Assembly: GCA_004794785.1 (NCBI GenBank)
Contig: SJOL01004338.1
Location: 359,308 to 423,307 of the forward strand
Origin: Opisthorchis felineus
Taxonomy: Eukaryota; Platyhelminthes; Trematoda; Opisthorchiida; Opisthorchiidae
Reading direction: 5' to 3'
DNA: 64,000 bases
Shown here piece by piece: positions 50,269 to 62,382 of this stretch. Under the pieces are notes generated by a model. That model did not search any database. It saw only the letters and a program-made list of their open reading frames with translations, and had not been told where the DNA came from. The position numbers and the translations under genes were made by a program. Position 1 is the stretch's first letter. Each line of letters starts with the position of its first letter.

Positions 50269-51121
50269 GAGTAATTCTTCGTCAAGAAAAAGCACAGTTT
50301 CTTGTTCTCCATGACAAAGGAATGTGAATCAGCCATCGTTTCCTGCCAGTGGCCCTTGTTGTTACTCCGTCGCTTCTAAACCAGAATCGGCTTGCTCTCA
50401 AAATCTGATGTCCCCTACCCGAAAAAAAGTCCTGGGATCTAGGCTTATCACTTTTGTTTATTCCAGTCATCTAGTTATTCAATTTTTGGGACCTAGTCAC
50501 CTGTATAGCCACTCCAACGCTCATAAGTTGGGTTGACTTTTATCTGATGTGACGTTTGGTCTCCGTAAGTACTATGTTATTGCTTGGATTTCACAGCTAT
50601 CGTTGCCACACATCACAAAACGAGATGGCTGTTGATCGTGTTACTTTCCAGTGAACGAAAAATGACACCTGGGAAAGATGAGTAGGTTGCTTAATACGTA
50701 TTCTTGTCTGTGGATGTACACGCAAGAAACCACACGCTCCAAACAGACGCACGCATGTGTGGCCCTCTGGACACTTACTTCCGGAGATTGATGGATCGAG
50801 TTCACTCAAATTATTTTTCAATCAGCTCATTATTCAGATTCACGTCACCTGCATCTTTATCATAACAACCACACCCGAAATCACCACCGTTAGTAACAGC
50901 AACAGCACCAGCAGCATTCTACTGATGTACGAATCCAGATATAATCACCCCACCAAAAAACTTGGCCAAGTCAAGTTCAGAGGTGATGTTCGTTTTTGCC
51001 TGCCTTGTATGTGAAGGTAATTTAGTCTGAAAACGCGTGACAGATTCCTGGTCCTTGCTCTTCACCTCAGATTTCACGCGATTGACAGTTTGAGACCTCC
51101 TGACAGAAGATGAATTGAGTG

Positions 51122-51123
<2 letters not shown>
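50269..51123. other. No gene seen
   Basis: Short overlapping frames (up to 85 codons), no motif. Confidence 0.4.
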
Positions 51124-51157
<34 letters not shown>

Positions 51158-51167
51158 AGAGAGAGAG
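51124..51167. repeat. (TG)16 followed by (GA)5 microsatellite
   Basis: Thirty-two uninterrupted bases of TG (51124-51155) followed directly by a GA run. Confidence 0.95.
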
Positions 51168-52556
51168 CCTGTCTGTGTGAGTAGATGGAAAACCGGATAA
51201 ATGGATGAGCAGCTCCTCTGATACAACTCTTGACTCTCAGTTTCTGATGGATAGGATGCTCAGACGATAGAGGATGGAAGGAAGAGATGAGTACGGCGAG
51301 TAAACGAGCAGAAGATGGCTAGGTTGGATTATGACAGCCGGTAAGACAGACCAAGCCCTTGTGCTTCTACCCGTATCATCAATGAGGCACACGAAGACTG
51401 AGTGTCATATCAACTGCCCAACTTTGTGTCAGCTATGACAGGAGACGTGCATGTCACAAGTGAAGACGACGAACGAGTGGATGACACCAACAATAGTAGA
51501 ATGGGGGACGAAATAGTAAGGGTCAGGGTGGAGTAATGGTTCTGCATGGGTGGAGGATTGAACCTGACTAGTGACATTAACGACTGGGGCAGAATGTATA
51601 TTAGTTGGGCAATTGTAAAACGGTTGACTAACCCGATGGATGTAGTTCACTGATAGCCTTCCGCTGCGAACAGATAAAAGCTGTATGTGAATCTCCATAG
51701 AAATGAAATCGGTCGACGGTCGGCAAAATAGACACATGTCAAGATGCTTTTGACTAGTACATATCAATATCTCAACATGAAGAAACGTTCCTTATATACT
51801 GTCTAAATGTTGACTGGAAGCTTTTCAAATCTTCATATCAAAAGAAGCTCCATATTTGGCGATTAATATGAAAGTAGAATTGGGCGTACACTAAAATGCA
51901 TAAAATCGCTTGAATTGAAAATCTTTGTAGCCAAGTAAATCTTCAATCTACTTGAATTTGGGGTTCTATTAGAACCTGATGAAGCTTTTGTTCACAGTTT
52001 GACCTGAGTGTATTTACCTTTGCTAAGTAGAACACCTTCTGAAGTAAATCAAATACTAATATTGCTGTGTGAAAATTTCACGCACAATCTGGCAAATTCT
52101 CACACATATACTGACAGCCTGTGTGCCACAAGAAAACAGGAGAATTTCACAGTCTCGATTAGCACGGAGACTGAGACAGTACCCATACATATACACATCA
52201 TTTTATTGAAAAGCACATTGAGAAAAACCCCAATAATTTTGTTTTTCAGCAACCGCTTCTACTGCATACGCAAGCAAGTAAACCCTGGTTTTCACCTACC
52301 TTTTGTGTTTTAAGCAAACAGACAAAGAATTTCCACCTCCTTCCTTTGACAAACAAGGCTAGTCTGGAGAAAGTTTAATGAAGTTTCAAAAGTGGTCGAG
52401 CTCTGCTTCGTTAAATGAAGGTCAAAATGGGTATGTTAGATGATTCATACCAATGGGCACCTTGTGATTTGAGTTCCACTGAAACAGAGCTTTGGGTAAA
52501 TTGAGCTGGTTTACACAAAGTGAGTCGATTGAAGAGGTTGACGAAGTGGTCCGTGG
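51168..52556. other. No gene seen
   Basis: The longest frame is 112 codons (51429-51767, minus) without recognised motifs. Confidence 0.4.
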
Positions 52557-52810
52557 ACCATCATAGACGAGAGATTCAGTTGGATTCGTTTGAATCTCCT
52601 GTCAAAACCGAATTCATGTCCAAATGAGAGTTTTTGTCGAAATCAGTCCAATGTGGGTTCAGGTAGAACATGGGGTTTACAGAAACTCGGGGACTGCGGC
52701 TACCTGATGAGCCCCAAGAAGGGCGAAACCGGTCGTGGAGTGTGGAAGAGTTTTCAGCAACCTTATGAGTAGTATGTTACGTCTATACAAAAAAGTATGG
52801 TGATATCTCG
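52557..52810 (+). mobile_element. Retrozyme-like element, sense on plus, nearly intact ribozyme
   Basis: A continuous stretch of the family in one orientation: CATAGACGAGAGATTCAG, AGGTAGAACATGG, the ribozyme, TTTTCAGCAACCTTATGAGTAG, TACGTCTATACAA and GTGATATCTCG. No inversion. It starts downstream of the GTGCAGCAC segment and crosses the 3' boundary used by other copies, so it was cut from a tandem or circular template at a different point. No target-site duplication recognised. Confidence 0.75.
52694..52745 (+). ncRNA. Hammerhead ribozyme, core intact, stem I shortened
   Basis: GCGGCTAC, CTGATGA, GCCC-CAAGAA-GGGC, GAAA, CCG, GTC, GTGGAG. All core bases and stem II are as in the intact copy. 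One change in each strand of stem I (GCGG for GCGC and GTGGAG for GTGGGC) leaves about 4 bp. Predicted cleavage is between 52734 and 52735. Activity would probably be reduced but is not excluded. Confidence 0.75.
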
Positions 52811-54349
52811 ACCAAACAGCATTAATCGTCCGTCGACTCCCTTCTTCATAGATTATTTTGAAATCGTGTTCGCTGTGTTTGACGATATGGGCTCTAACAA
52901 AGGTGATTTTTCGAAGGAAAACGCAACTGTAGGCGTATGGGCAAGACGACAACTGGATTACTTCCAGACGATCTCCTACTCTCTCAGAAAATGAAAAACG
53001 AATGCCCATCTGCTTTAGCAAAGTACACTTCAACCAAGTCTGACTCATAAGGGACATTGGATACACTGATAGTTCCAATTACCGAATGTGAGTAACAGAA
53101 CATCAGTGAACGTAACGGTGCAAACTGAGTTAGCACATGGATCCCGCTCTCTAGGCTCAGCAGGGCAGGGGTAAGTACGGACATAATAGGCCAAGGAAAA
53201 CAGAAAAACAGGGGTCATCGCTGCGCTTTCAGAGTTAAGGATCTACAGTTCGCCCACGACAAAAGTTGTTCTAGGCTACGTTATCTACAGTTGTATTACA
53301 TACTTCGCAAAGCAGAACGAAGAGTCATCAGGTTGAAATTCTCAAACTGAAAGTAGATTCTTTTGCTATCCGCAAGCAAAATCCAGATACCATAGGTTTT
53401 ACGGTAAACATGATCTAGTTCTACCCCTTTAGGAAATCAGCTCATTCTTTGGGGCAAAAACTGTCAATAATAAAACTTCACATTAAATAACATTTTCTTT
53501 GGAATTCTAATAAGGATCAACGAGATGTCGCTTAAACCGACAAGGCCATTGAAGATGAGTCCGAAAAAACTCTCCCAAAGGGATACTGTATTGTTTATTG
53601 TTGGATTTCCTTAACCTTGTATCCCTAAATATACATCCTTACTCGTTAATGTGACGGTGCGTAAATTTAATTTACTAAAACATTGCTACAGTGCTTAATT
53701 TTGGCAACAAGTTTTGGTCTCTGACGGCTAGAGGAACGTTAATTGCACTCCTGCCCGATCTTAACTTTGTCTGGGACCGGTGCTTCCCTGTAGTTGCATC
53801 AGGGTTTGGATTTCAAGACTACCGCCTGTAAAGACAGACGATAATGGCGTTTGCGTAAATGTCTACAGGCGCAACTTGTGAAGCCTGTTTAAACACCAGT
53901 AGGAGGACCTTCATCAGTTGTCGGATCACATGTGTAATCGTTTCGATCTCTTGAAGAAAAGCCGGAATTTAAGGAAATTTCGTGTCCTTTGTTTTTCATC
54001 AAGGTCTTTCAGAACTGTGATTCTTACGATTCATTACGTCTGGTGTTTAGATCCAAAAAACCATCGACAGGGACGACGTGCTTCAGGTGACTTCAACTCT
54101 AGCTCTGTTGCTCTTTAGCATAATGTAAGCTGCATCCATCAAACACTTACCTTCTGCATATGTACACAAGTTCTCAGTGCGAAGTCCTACGTCAGGGACC
54201 TTATATTTTCGCTGCTTCACAAGCGTCCAGCTGATTCGCTACACTCCTCAAAATCTACCAAATCCTCTCCCACTTTCTAACAACTTACACCAAGCCCCGT
54301 TGAGTTTCCGTACGATATAGCCAAAGTCTGGCCCATTTTGCAAGCAGCA
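52811..54349. other. No gene seen
   Basis: Frames up to 133 codons (52677-53078, minus, starting inside the retrozyme), none recognised. Confidence 0.4.
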
Positions 54350-54515
54350 CAAGGGACTCACTGATGGCAGTGACGGATAGTGGTTGTTAATCCATTCGGT
54401 AGATGTTGGACGACTCATCTGTGAAGTTTAAATGTACAAGCGTCACGGGAACTGAGCATCAGTGGTGGCTCAGACTAAACAGCATCCGTCCGGTAAGTGG
54501 AATGTCCCAAGTGTG
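54350..54515 (+). repeat. Diverged interspersed repeat, possible old SINE (copy 2 of 2)
   Basis: Partner of 15875-16037. The tRNA-like stretch AGTGGTGGCTCAG lies around 54460-54475, followed by GTCCGGTAAGTGG. Weak, gapped similarity by eye. Confidence 0.4.
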
Positions 54516-55134
54516 TCCTTTCGGTCCTGCTTCGTGTACCAGGTTTTAAGATGGAACTGGTCGTATTCTGAAGGTTGTTGCATTGCTGATGGTCTTTGGC
54601 TGCGCTGCTGCGCTAGACACCTTATACCTTTACACACCGCGGAAAGTTCACTACACACTTCGATCGGTTGTTCCAATCCAGGGTGATGTGCGTATTATTG
54701 CCGTGCCGCCTAACTGTACTTTATCATTTAAGGTAACACCACATTTTTGCGTAAACCAGAGTACAGCCATTCGTAACACCAAGCGTGAAAGCCATGATAC
54801 TCCATCCTGTCGGTAAAACTAGCCGGTGAGTGAACGAGTTATGTGAATTTCATTGGTAGCAATTGGATGGCTGCTCAGGTTTCACTGAGCTAGCGCATAC
54901 AGAAGGATATCTGACAACACAAGGCTTTGGAATGACTCAGTTCAATGAAAGAGCTGGTATAGATATCCAGTTATCGAAGCCCAGTCATTACTATTGATCG
55001 GAGGATCGATAGATATAGATTTCACGCTCATCAACGCATACTGATACCATACCTGCCAGGTGGTTTGCTACGGCGTGACCTTAAACGGGAAAACTCAGCT
55101 ATGCAGTACAGTACGAAAGAGCACAGAACCTGAT
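54516..55134. other. No gene seen
   Basis: Overlapping frames of up to 77 codons without motifs. Confidence 0.35.
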
Positions 55135-55345
55135 AAATACACTCATTTGCATATCAATTTGGTTCTCACGGGAGGCCCAAATGAATCTTCCATTCATGAT
55201 ATTCTTCAACTGAATGTGCTGCACACAGACCGCCTCGTGTTTCAGTTGGTACGATATTGGAGATATTGCAATACATTTCATAAAGGAAACTACTTACAAG
55301 GTTACTAAAAACCCTTCGACAGCCCACAACCAGTTCCTGCGACCT
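55135..55345 (-). mobile_element. 5'-truncated retrozyme copy without inversion
   Basis: Sense on minus. The 3' boundary is at AAATACACTCATTTGC (55135), and it continues through CAACTGAATGTGCTGCAC, TTGGTACGATATTGGAGATATTGC and CAAGGTTACT to CGACAGCCCACAACCAGTT. It breaks off inside the ribozyme, so only GTGGGCTGTCG and part of the stem III side remain. This is an ordinary 5'-truncated insertion. Confidence 0.7.
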
Positions 55346-57009
55346 CATTGCATCCTATCAAGGAACTTCAGGTGCACTATCGCCCCAATCCGGGTTACCA
55401 CGATCACTCTCATTGGTGACTTACTGCACCTTTTCAAGAAGATTTCGTAACAAGACCACCCGACCCAGAACATCCAACGTAGCCACCTGTATCATAGCTT
55501 CTGAAGCCTGTATCACTTGATCTTCCGTGCAAGTGTTTGAGCCAAAGTGGACCAATGGGGTTTGAGTTCAGTAGATACGTATCATATTATCATCATATCA
55601 GTCGCAATCCCCATTACAGTATGACTGCAAAGCAGTAAAAAAGTTCACAGTAAGCTGGACTGAAGCGACCGATTGAAGCTTACAGTAGCCCAATATTCAT
55701 ACGCTTCGAAGTCAGTCATTTAATGGTACCGATGGTCTGGCATTATGACGATAGATTTTCTCATTTAACAATTGTTCCGCCCTAATAACTGCAAAAGTTG
55801 TGAACAAAAATGCAGAAAGAAGCAGTAACGAGAGTCTTACTTGTGAAGGAGACATAGAGAGACTTCGAACTCACTACTTCTAGGGATCGGAACTAGATAT
55901 CACAGTTAGCATGTACTTTTACCAAATTCCGTTCCTGCTGGCCATTTTGAGAGAACAACATTGACCACGTACGTTCCGGTCTATTTCCAAGCCTAGAAGA
56001 ATAGTTCAGACCCCAAGGGAACATGTTTTTGACACGGATGGCCATCGTAAATCCGGCGCTGTTGATATGGTCTCCATCCCTCTGGTTTGTACCGAAGATT
56101 GCATTTTCAGTTGTTGCGAACTTCACCTGAAAGGTCGCTCAAATTCCATCTCTCCTCCGTATTTCCAACACAGATACCACAGCCGGTATAGGTAGCTATT
56201 ACTTGGCTCCTTGATCAGTTTCTGATAATTATGAATCTTTCAGAAGCGACCGGTTTTTTTGCCGTCATTCAGACGGTTAATCTAGAGCGACCCTTCTGGT
56301 GATGAAATGATTGGCCTTTCGTTGGGAACGGGCCACACACAATTACATATGCAGACTATCGTGAAGAATTAATTCATTACTTTGAGGGGACTCACTTTTG
56401 GGACTACTATGTAAGTTGATTTCCCAACAGAACCCAGTCACTGGTAACTGAGGTCTGTTCTTCCCCGTTGGACAGCTCATTGTACGGACTGATCAAAAAT
56501 TGGTTACTTAGCCCTTACAACAAGTTTCACTAGAGCGACCAAAAATGGTTTCGTCAGACGACTAAGCTCTGGCTAGCAGCACGTATATTAACATACACGC
56601 AACACAACCACCAACCCATCACTACGCTCCACTATGTACCCTAACAACTCACTGATGATGTCACATCGATTGGTGATGAAACGTTTGCAATCAAATTGTC
56701 CAGCTCAGCAAACAAACCAGCTACCAGACTACGCTTTCTTCACAGTAGTGTTACTAGACCGGAAGGTCAACATTAGGAGCTCTCTGGCTTATCCCAATAA
56801 GCTCACTTGTTGAGAAAATCAGGCTAAATATATCGTTTCCTTGGAAGTTTGACTGCCTGCCACTTACTGCTTGCATCAACTTGGAGATGCTAAAATGTTT
56901 ATCAATATTTTGTGAAACCATGCATTTCTTATCTGTTTCATCTGCGTCGTGTTTGGCATAAACACAGAACCATCCGATTGTTCATCTTTGCTGATAGTCC
57001 ACTACCGGA
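55346..57009. other. No gene seen
   Basis: Frames up to 78 codons; no motif or repeat recognised. Confidence 0.4.
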
Positions 57010-57330
57010 GTTTCACCCTGTTTCGGGAACCACCATATGGGCTTTTTGTGGACTTCACCAAAGCCTCTGACTCGATCAACAGAGAAGCGCTCTGAATCGT
57101 CCTACCCAAGACGGACTGTTCAAACAATATCATCAACATCATTAGTCATTCGCACTGGGATGAAAACCCATTGTCGATTGTCATGCCACCACTTTTAGGC
57201 TGGCTGATGGCTTGCGACACGTCTCTGCACGTTTTCCTACATATCTTACTACCTAGGGTTTAAATAAGCGCTCAGGGTTTGCTCCCGGCGCCACAGTGCG
57301 TTCAGTCCAAACCATCTGTGGTTCTACTAT
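57010..57330 (+). pseudogene. Reverse transcriptase relic of a second LINE
   Basis: Plus-strand translation from about 57019 gives YGLFVDFTKASDSINREAL, a stop, then IVLPKTDCSNNIINIISHSH. This is motif A of non-LTR reverse transcriptases (usual form F.DLTKAFD.V.REALW..L.KLGCP). About 200 bp on, SAQGLLPAP (around 57270-57300) fits motif B (KQGCVLAPTLF) in a decayed form. Endonuclease and motif C are not found. Its motif A differs from the LINE at 10830-13975, so it is a different element. Confidence 0.65.
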
Positions 57331-58036
57331 GCGGAGGTGTCCTGTGGTTTAGCTACTGTTGAGCGGCGAACCCGACTCAATAGGGGTGACCCCTTCCTTC
57401 TAACTTAGACCATTTTGGATTATAAGTGACACTTTCTGCGAGACCATTTATACCCCCCCCCCCCCACGAAGGTTACTCTAAGTGTACCTGATGAGAAAAT
57501 TCCCTTCCCAAACAAGAGCAGGATGTAAAAAATCTCTTTTGGGTTTTTCTGTAATAATGAGCATATGACTAATCGTAATACACGGATTCCCAGTGCACTT
57601 GATGATTCTAAACAGGATTTTCCACCACACGAAATATGCTCATAATCCCTTTGAAAACAGACCTCTCCAATGAGGGGTTGTTGCCGTGTGGAGGGGGGTA
57701 GTGGTATTTTCCCACATTCACGATTAAGTAGACTGACCAGCCACTATTTTGGTAGTCTATTGAAATGTAGATCTTAAATAAGCCCAGAAAAGCCGAAGTT
57801 AACTTGCGAAATCCAGTAAACTTCAGCGATAATTCCATCCACAATGAAATTTCGGTCTTTTATGTAGTCTGGTGGTTCTCAGGACCACAGCTCATCACCC
57901 AGTAGAGCACCATTTGTAACACTATCGTCCCCTAGTTTTATATACAACACGTGAACAGTGAAACCAGAAGTAAAAAGCACGTCTTATATTCAGGGGTCCC
58001 AAGGGGGTCCCTTCCAAAGATAGACTACCGTCGGTT
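57331..58036. other. No gene seen; a C13 homopolymer at 57453-57465
   Basis: Contains a 13-base run of C. Otherwise only short frames. Confidence 0.45.

Positions 58037-58127
<91 letters not shown>
58037..58127. repeat. (ATAG)n microsatellite, about 23 units
   Basis: Ninety-one bases of uninterrupted ATAG repeat. The minus-strand frame through it encodes LSIY repeats and is not a gene. Confidence 0.98.
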
Positions 58128-61100
58128 TGTAGTAATTGAAACACTATGGGCATGGTTCAGAAACGCAGTTGAAAACCAGGATATTGTCAGCTTTGTGTTG
58201 GTCCAGCTGCACATTCCTTTGGTGAACCTCAAAGTCGACAGGTTTTAGTGAAGCTCCGGTCAACACCATTTAATCTGCAGCTGCGTGTTCAGCTTCACAG
58301 TAAGAATTCACTTTGACACCCAAGATAAAAGTGGCACGCTTTTGACAAACGTCACCGCTTTTCTCAAAGGGAACCGAAGCGCAATAAGCCACCTTCTCCT
58401 CGTATTACAAGGCCATTCTTTCCACACTCCCATGATTCGCATTTGTTCTGGATTTCGCTACATCAAATGACATTCGAGAACCCAGGCAAATTAGATTTCT
58501 GAACATTCACAGTGTATCTTATTCAGTTGAATGTGGTAGTAAAGTGTCAGGCTTTCGGACGTGTAGCTGTGTGATCACCGGCTAGGTACCCCGAAGTTGG
58601 ATATGATAAAATTCTTCGGTTCCCTTAGACGAGCTTTATTGTTAATTTAGCCCAAAATCGTATGCCCACTAAGAAGCACACTAATTTCAGTGCATGTGTA
58701 AATGCATCTTCAGTCCTAACAACACATAAGAACACTTTAGACCGGGCTATCTAAAGTTCCGCTGTAGGATTATGCTCAGACGTTGACGATGAATGACAGG
58801 ATGTAATATTCGGTAGGCTTATTCTTAACGCTAAAAACGTTTGGAAACTAGTGAACACTATTTTCTAGGATGTTGAGAGCTAAGCGAGTAAGTCCTTGGA
58901 AGGACTTGATCCTATCCATGAAGATTTTCTCAGCTATTCATCCATAAGACGCGTGGTTCGTTCGTTTCATAGGGGGAGCGTTGAAAGATCAGTAGGCCTT
59001 TTTAGAGGGCATATGGGCTGTCCTACCCACCATCTCCTTGAGCTACATGATTAATGCAACCAGATTCCCTTCAAGCCCATTTGTTTGTTTAAACAAGTGG
59101 TGCTAAATTGTCCTGGAGGTAGCCCTTAGTATTGCTTCGTAGTCCGATGTATGAAAGGTTGTTGCGTACGTCAGATACGATCGCACCAGCAGTAGACTAT
59201 AGACGCCAAACACGCGTCGGTCCAAGTTATTGCCAGGACTACTCCAATACGTCTACCAAGCACTCCAATCCAATGAGATGGAAGTAGAAACTGACACCAT
59301 TTGCCTCGCACGGAAAGTTTTATGCCACAATAGTGAGACAATGCCAGGTTTTCGCCAAACATGATATTTTACCATAGTCCACAAGGTCCAACACACACAG
59401 AAAACATTAAATCCAAATCATCTGGAGTCATGGTACTGACAGAGAACCCTCCATGGTGTTCGCATGAAGGCTAAAATGTCAGCACTGAAACGACCGTGCG
59501 CGATACCATAAGTTTTGGTTTTTACACAAGCCTTCAGTTAACGTTAGAGATATACTTCTGTCCTGCTGCTACTTCCGCCCTGAACTGGCCCCGGTTCAAG
59601 TAAAAATGAAAAAAATGAAGTAGAAATTCGGTTAATACGACGAAGAGTTCTCATAACATCTGATCCAGTTCTTTGAAGTTATATGCGGTAACCAAGTTTA
59701 TTCCAGTTTATCCTAACCAGCTTTGGTTTTTATTTGCCTTGCCTTATTGAAAAACCGTCCAGTAAAGTGTGTATGTTGTATCATGTTCCCCTGATCTTCC
59801 TCAGCATGAATGAACACAACTCACCAGCCGGATTGACATAAATGCATTCCGCCCACCCCAATCCCTATGTGCAAACTTGGCCTACAGTTGCCTCATTTTA
59901 GCTGATATAATCACTTTTGAGTGGTACTCAGTTAGGTGTCTGAAAATGCTGACATAATCGGTTATCGTTACAGACAAGCTGACAATGTCAACTGATGGAC
60001 ATACTCGCCAGCATTTTAGGGGACATGTCTATGATAATTTACCTCCAGTTGGTTGAGATCTATTTACAGCACTTTTAGCCACTCAGCTTACCGAAGAGGA
60101 GAGTGGGAAGTGTCGAACGGGTTGTCTGTCCGCTGAATAATCCCGGGATATGGCCCACCAGTACGAAACTTTTAAATCAAAAGACCGACAGTTGAAAACT
60201 ATATATATATATATATACTTCAATTTCTTATCATCAGGTGAGCACTTCGGGTAGCAAACATTTGGGCTGACTGAAATCTTAAAATATGTTCTCATCGGTT
60301 AAAAACTCAGCTGCTCCTTATATTTAACTGTTCGGCTTCTTACCGTTAGTTTAACTGGTGTGCTACTTTTTACACGACTATTATTATGACGCTGAGGCAA
60401 ATCGCTTTCATATGGAACTATACAAAGCGAATCGTAGCGTCTTACACCTCGAACCTATTAGTCGACAGTTTTAAGCTTGAACCACTTGCTAGATTATTAT
60501 AGCCTTCTCCTCATAAGCAGCCCAACGAGCAGCAGCCCCCTGTAATAGTGATTTTAACACACTGATACATCTCTACCATTGGATACTCCCGATAAGCAAA
60601 AACTACCCAGGGCGCAACAAGAAATATCATGTAAGGAGTACTAGACCCCACACGCAACCCAATGTAAAGTGCCTTTTGCCTGTAACTGACTGAGACAGTG
60701 TCACATCTAACCCGAAACTTTTCCAGAAGAACTAACAGAAGAGCTAGAATTAGCAGAACGGATCGAAAACATGTCACTGTTGAGAGGCAGTTAACTGATC
60801 CATATATGTTTCTCCGAAGCATAGTAGCTTGCAGGAAACTCCATTTGATTTGTCATGCGCCCGCACAGTCTGACGGCTAAAAATCGGTGGGTCATTTGCT
60901 TTCAAAGTGGAAACTGGTCAAGTGTGACAGTGTTTGTACGATCCTGTGGTAAGGCCGTGATCTCAAGGCAAGGAATTGGTTAATTAGCCTAAACGCACGA
61001 TCTAGGTGTTCTATCTGACAGGCGACGTGTAGTCTAATCCAACGACAACGGTCAGTGATAATTACGGCGAAACCGAATTTTACGAACTTCACCTGCGTTT

Positions 61101-61670
61101 GTTCAGTAGTCGCAATTGGGCAGCAAACAATGTATCGAATTAGACGTGGGCAGACAGTATAGATAGGTAGACCGTGGTTCTATAAGAAATTAACAGTAAA
61201 TAATGAGCAGAATTAAAGGAAAGCTTACGGCTAGATTGAACCTTGGGCAGTTAGCAACACGGGATGGCACAGAAAGGGCAGTGTACTATCGGGCAAATTA
61301 AACGGGAAACGTTGTGCAGTTCAAAGTGGGACAAAATGTTCAACAAAAAACAGAAATTAATGTGAATAAATCGAGTCATGAAAGCAGTTAATATAGAGTT
61401 GACTTTGTATAAAATAGAATAGTTCAGTCTTGAAGCCTGCGCAGGCACCGGAGGGGTAATGAATTAGTCTGAGGAATAGGGAAACGTAATTAATTACGTC
61501 ACGTAATTAACAGTGTTATTTTAAAACGTGAATACGAATACTAATGCACATAATACAAACGATCTATCACAGTGCTTTTCACGTTACCTGCGATTCCGCT
61601 TCTACCGCAGAAGTGCTCAGCCAGATGAGCCGTTGTGGATGCTGCTCCATTTTGCACACGTGCATTTAAG
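58128..61670. other. Long stretch without a recognisable gene; small (TA)9 at 60200-60217
   Basis: Frames up to 103 codons (60511-60822, minus, hydrophobic) with no family motif. A 16-bp perfect palindrome ACGTAATTAATTACGT is at 61484-61499. Confidence 0.4.
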
Positions 61671-61906
61671 TCAATTCAGTTAAACGTAATACATTACTCA
61701 TAAGGTTGCTGAAAACCCTGACAGCCCATGACCGATTTCACCCTACGTGGCGCTAATCAAGTAGGCGCAGTGCCGAGTTTTCGTCAACCTTATGTTCTAC
61801 TTGAACCCAAATTGTGCATCATAAACGAGAGATTCAGCTGGGTTCCAGGTGAGTCTCCCGTCAAAACCAAATCGGTATGTAAATGAGCGTATTTCAATTC
61901 AGTTAA
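61671..61906 (+). mobile_element. Retrozyme-like element with 13-bp target-site duplication and inverted 5' block
   Basis: TCAATTCAGTTAA occurs at 61671-61683 and 61894-61906, bracketing a 210-bp insert. The block 61684 to about 61815 has the family sense on minus and contains a ribozyme relic. From about 61816 to 61893 the sense is plus (CATCATAAACGAGAGATTCAG ... GAGCGTATT), ending at the common 3' boundary next to the duplication. The same architecture as 7935-8340, in the opposite orientation and inserted independently. Confidence 0.8.
61722..61770 (-). ncRNA. Hammerhead ribozyme relic
   Basis: GCGCCTAC is kept, but the core reads TTGATTAG. Stem II is changed (GCGCC/GGGT), and GTGAAATCGGTC replaces GCGAAACCGGTC. 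Two core changes make it inactive. Confidence 0.6.
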
Positions 61907-62382
61907 GTTTTTTCAGCTGAAAAGCCGTTTACCGGCCGCTGCAGCTTCGTTTACCGAGGAGCAGGACAATAAGGTAATGAGATCCGAGCTTTGGAGGTGA
62001 TGTTCTATTCAGCTCATTAACGTCGAATGGTTCTATTTGTCCGGTATGGCAAGGAATGAGTTACGCAGTGAGGGCGATAGCTTGGATGCAAGGCCGTCAT
62101 TGGCTGCGTGGCACAACCATATCTGTCAGGGTCACTAACCATTGGGTTGTCTCGTCTCGTCTCGTCTCACTGTTCCCGTCCGGGGAGAGGGCATTTGCCA
62201 ACGTGAGTGAGCTGACAAATAAGGGCCTTCATGCTCCGTCGCCAAGTCATGGACTGACCGCCCCTGGGTTGTCCCCATCCGATACAGGGCTGTGCGAAGC
62301 GGGATCTACGAGGCAAGCGAATCCCTGGAGTACGAAGTACATGGCCTAACCAGCGAAACCTGTGGAGCTTGATAAGCTTTCC
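61907..62382. other. GC-richer segment of unknown nature with (GTCTC)4
   Basis: Richer in G+C than its surroundings, with a 97-codon plus frame (62056-62349) and a (GTCTC)4 tandem at 62149-62168. It lies beside the LINE relic at 62383 and may be transposon-derived, but I cannot match it to a family. Confidence 0.35.

Noticed and set aside
58035..58232. Minus frame encoding LSIY repeats
   Set aside because: Translation of the (ATAG)n microsatellite.
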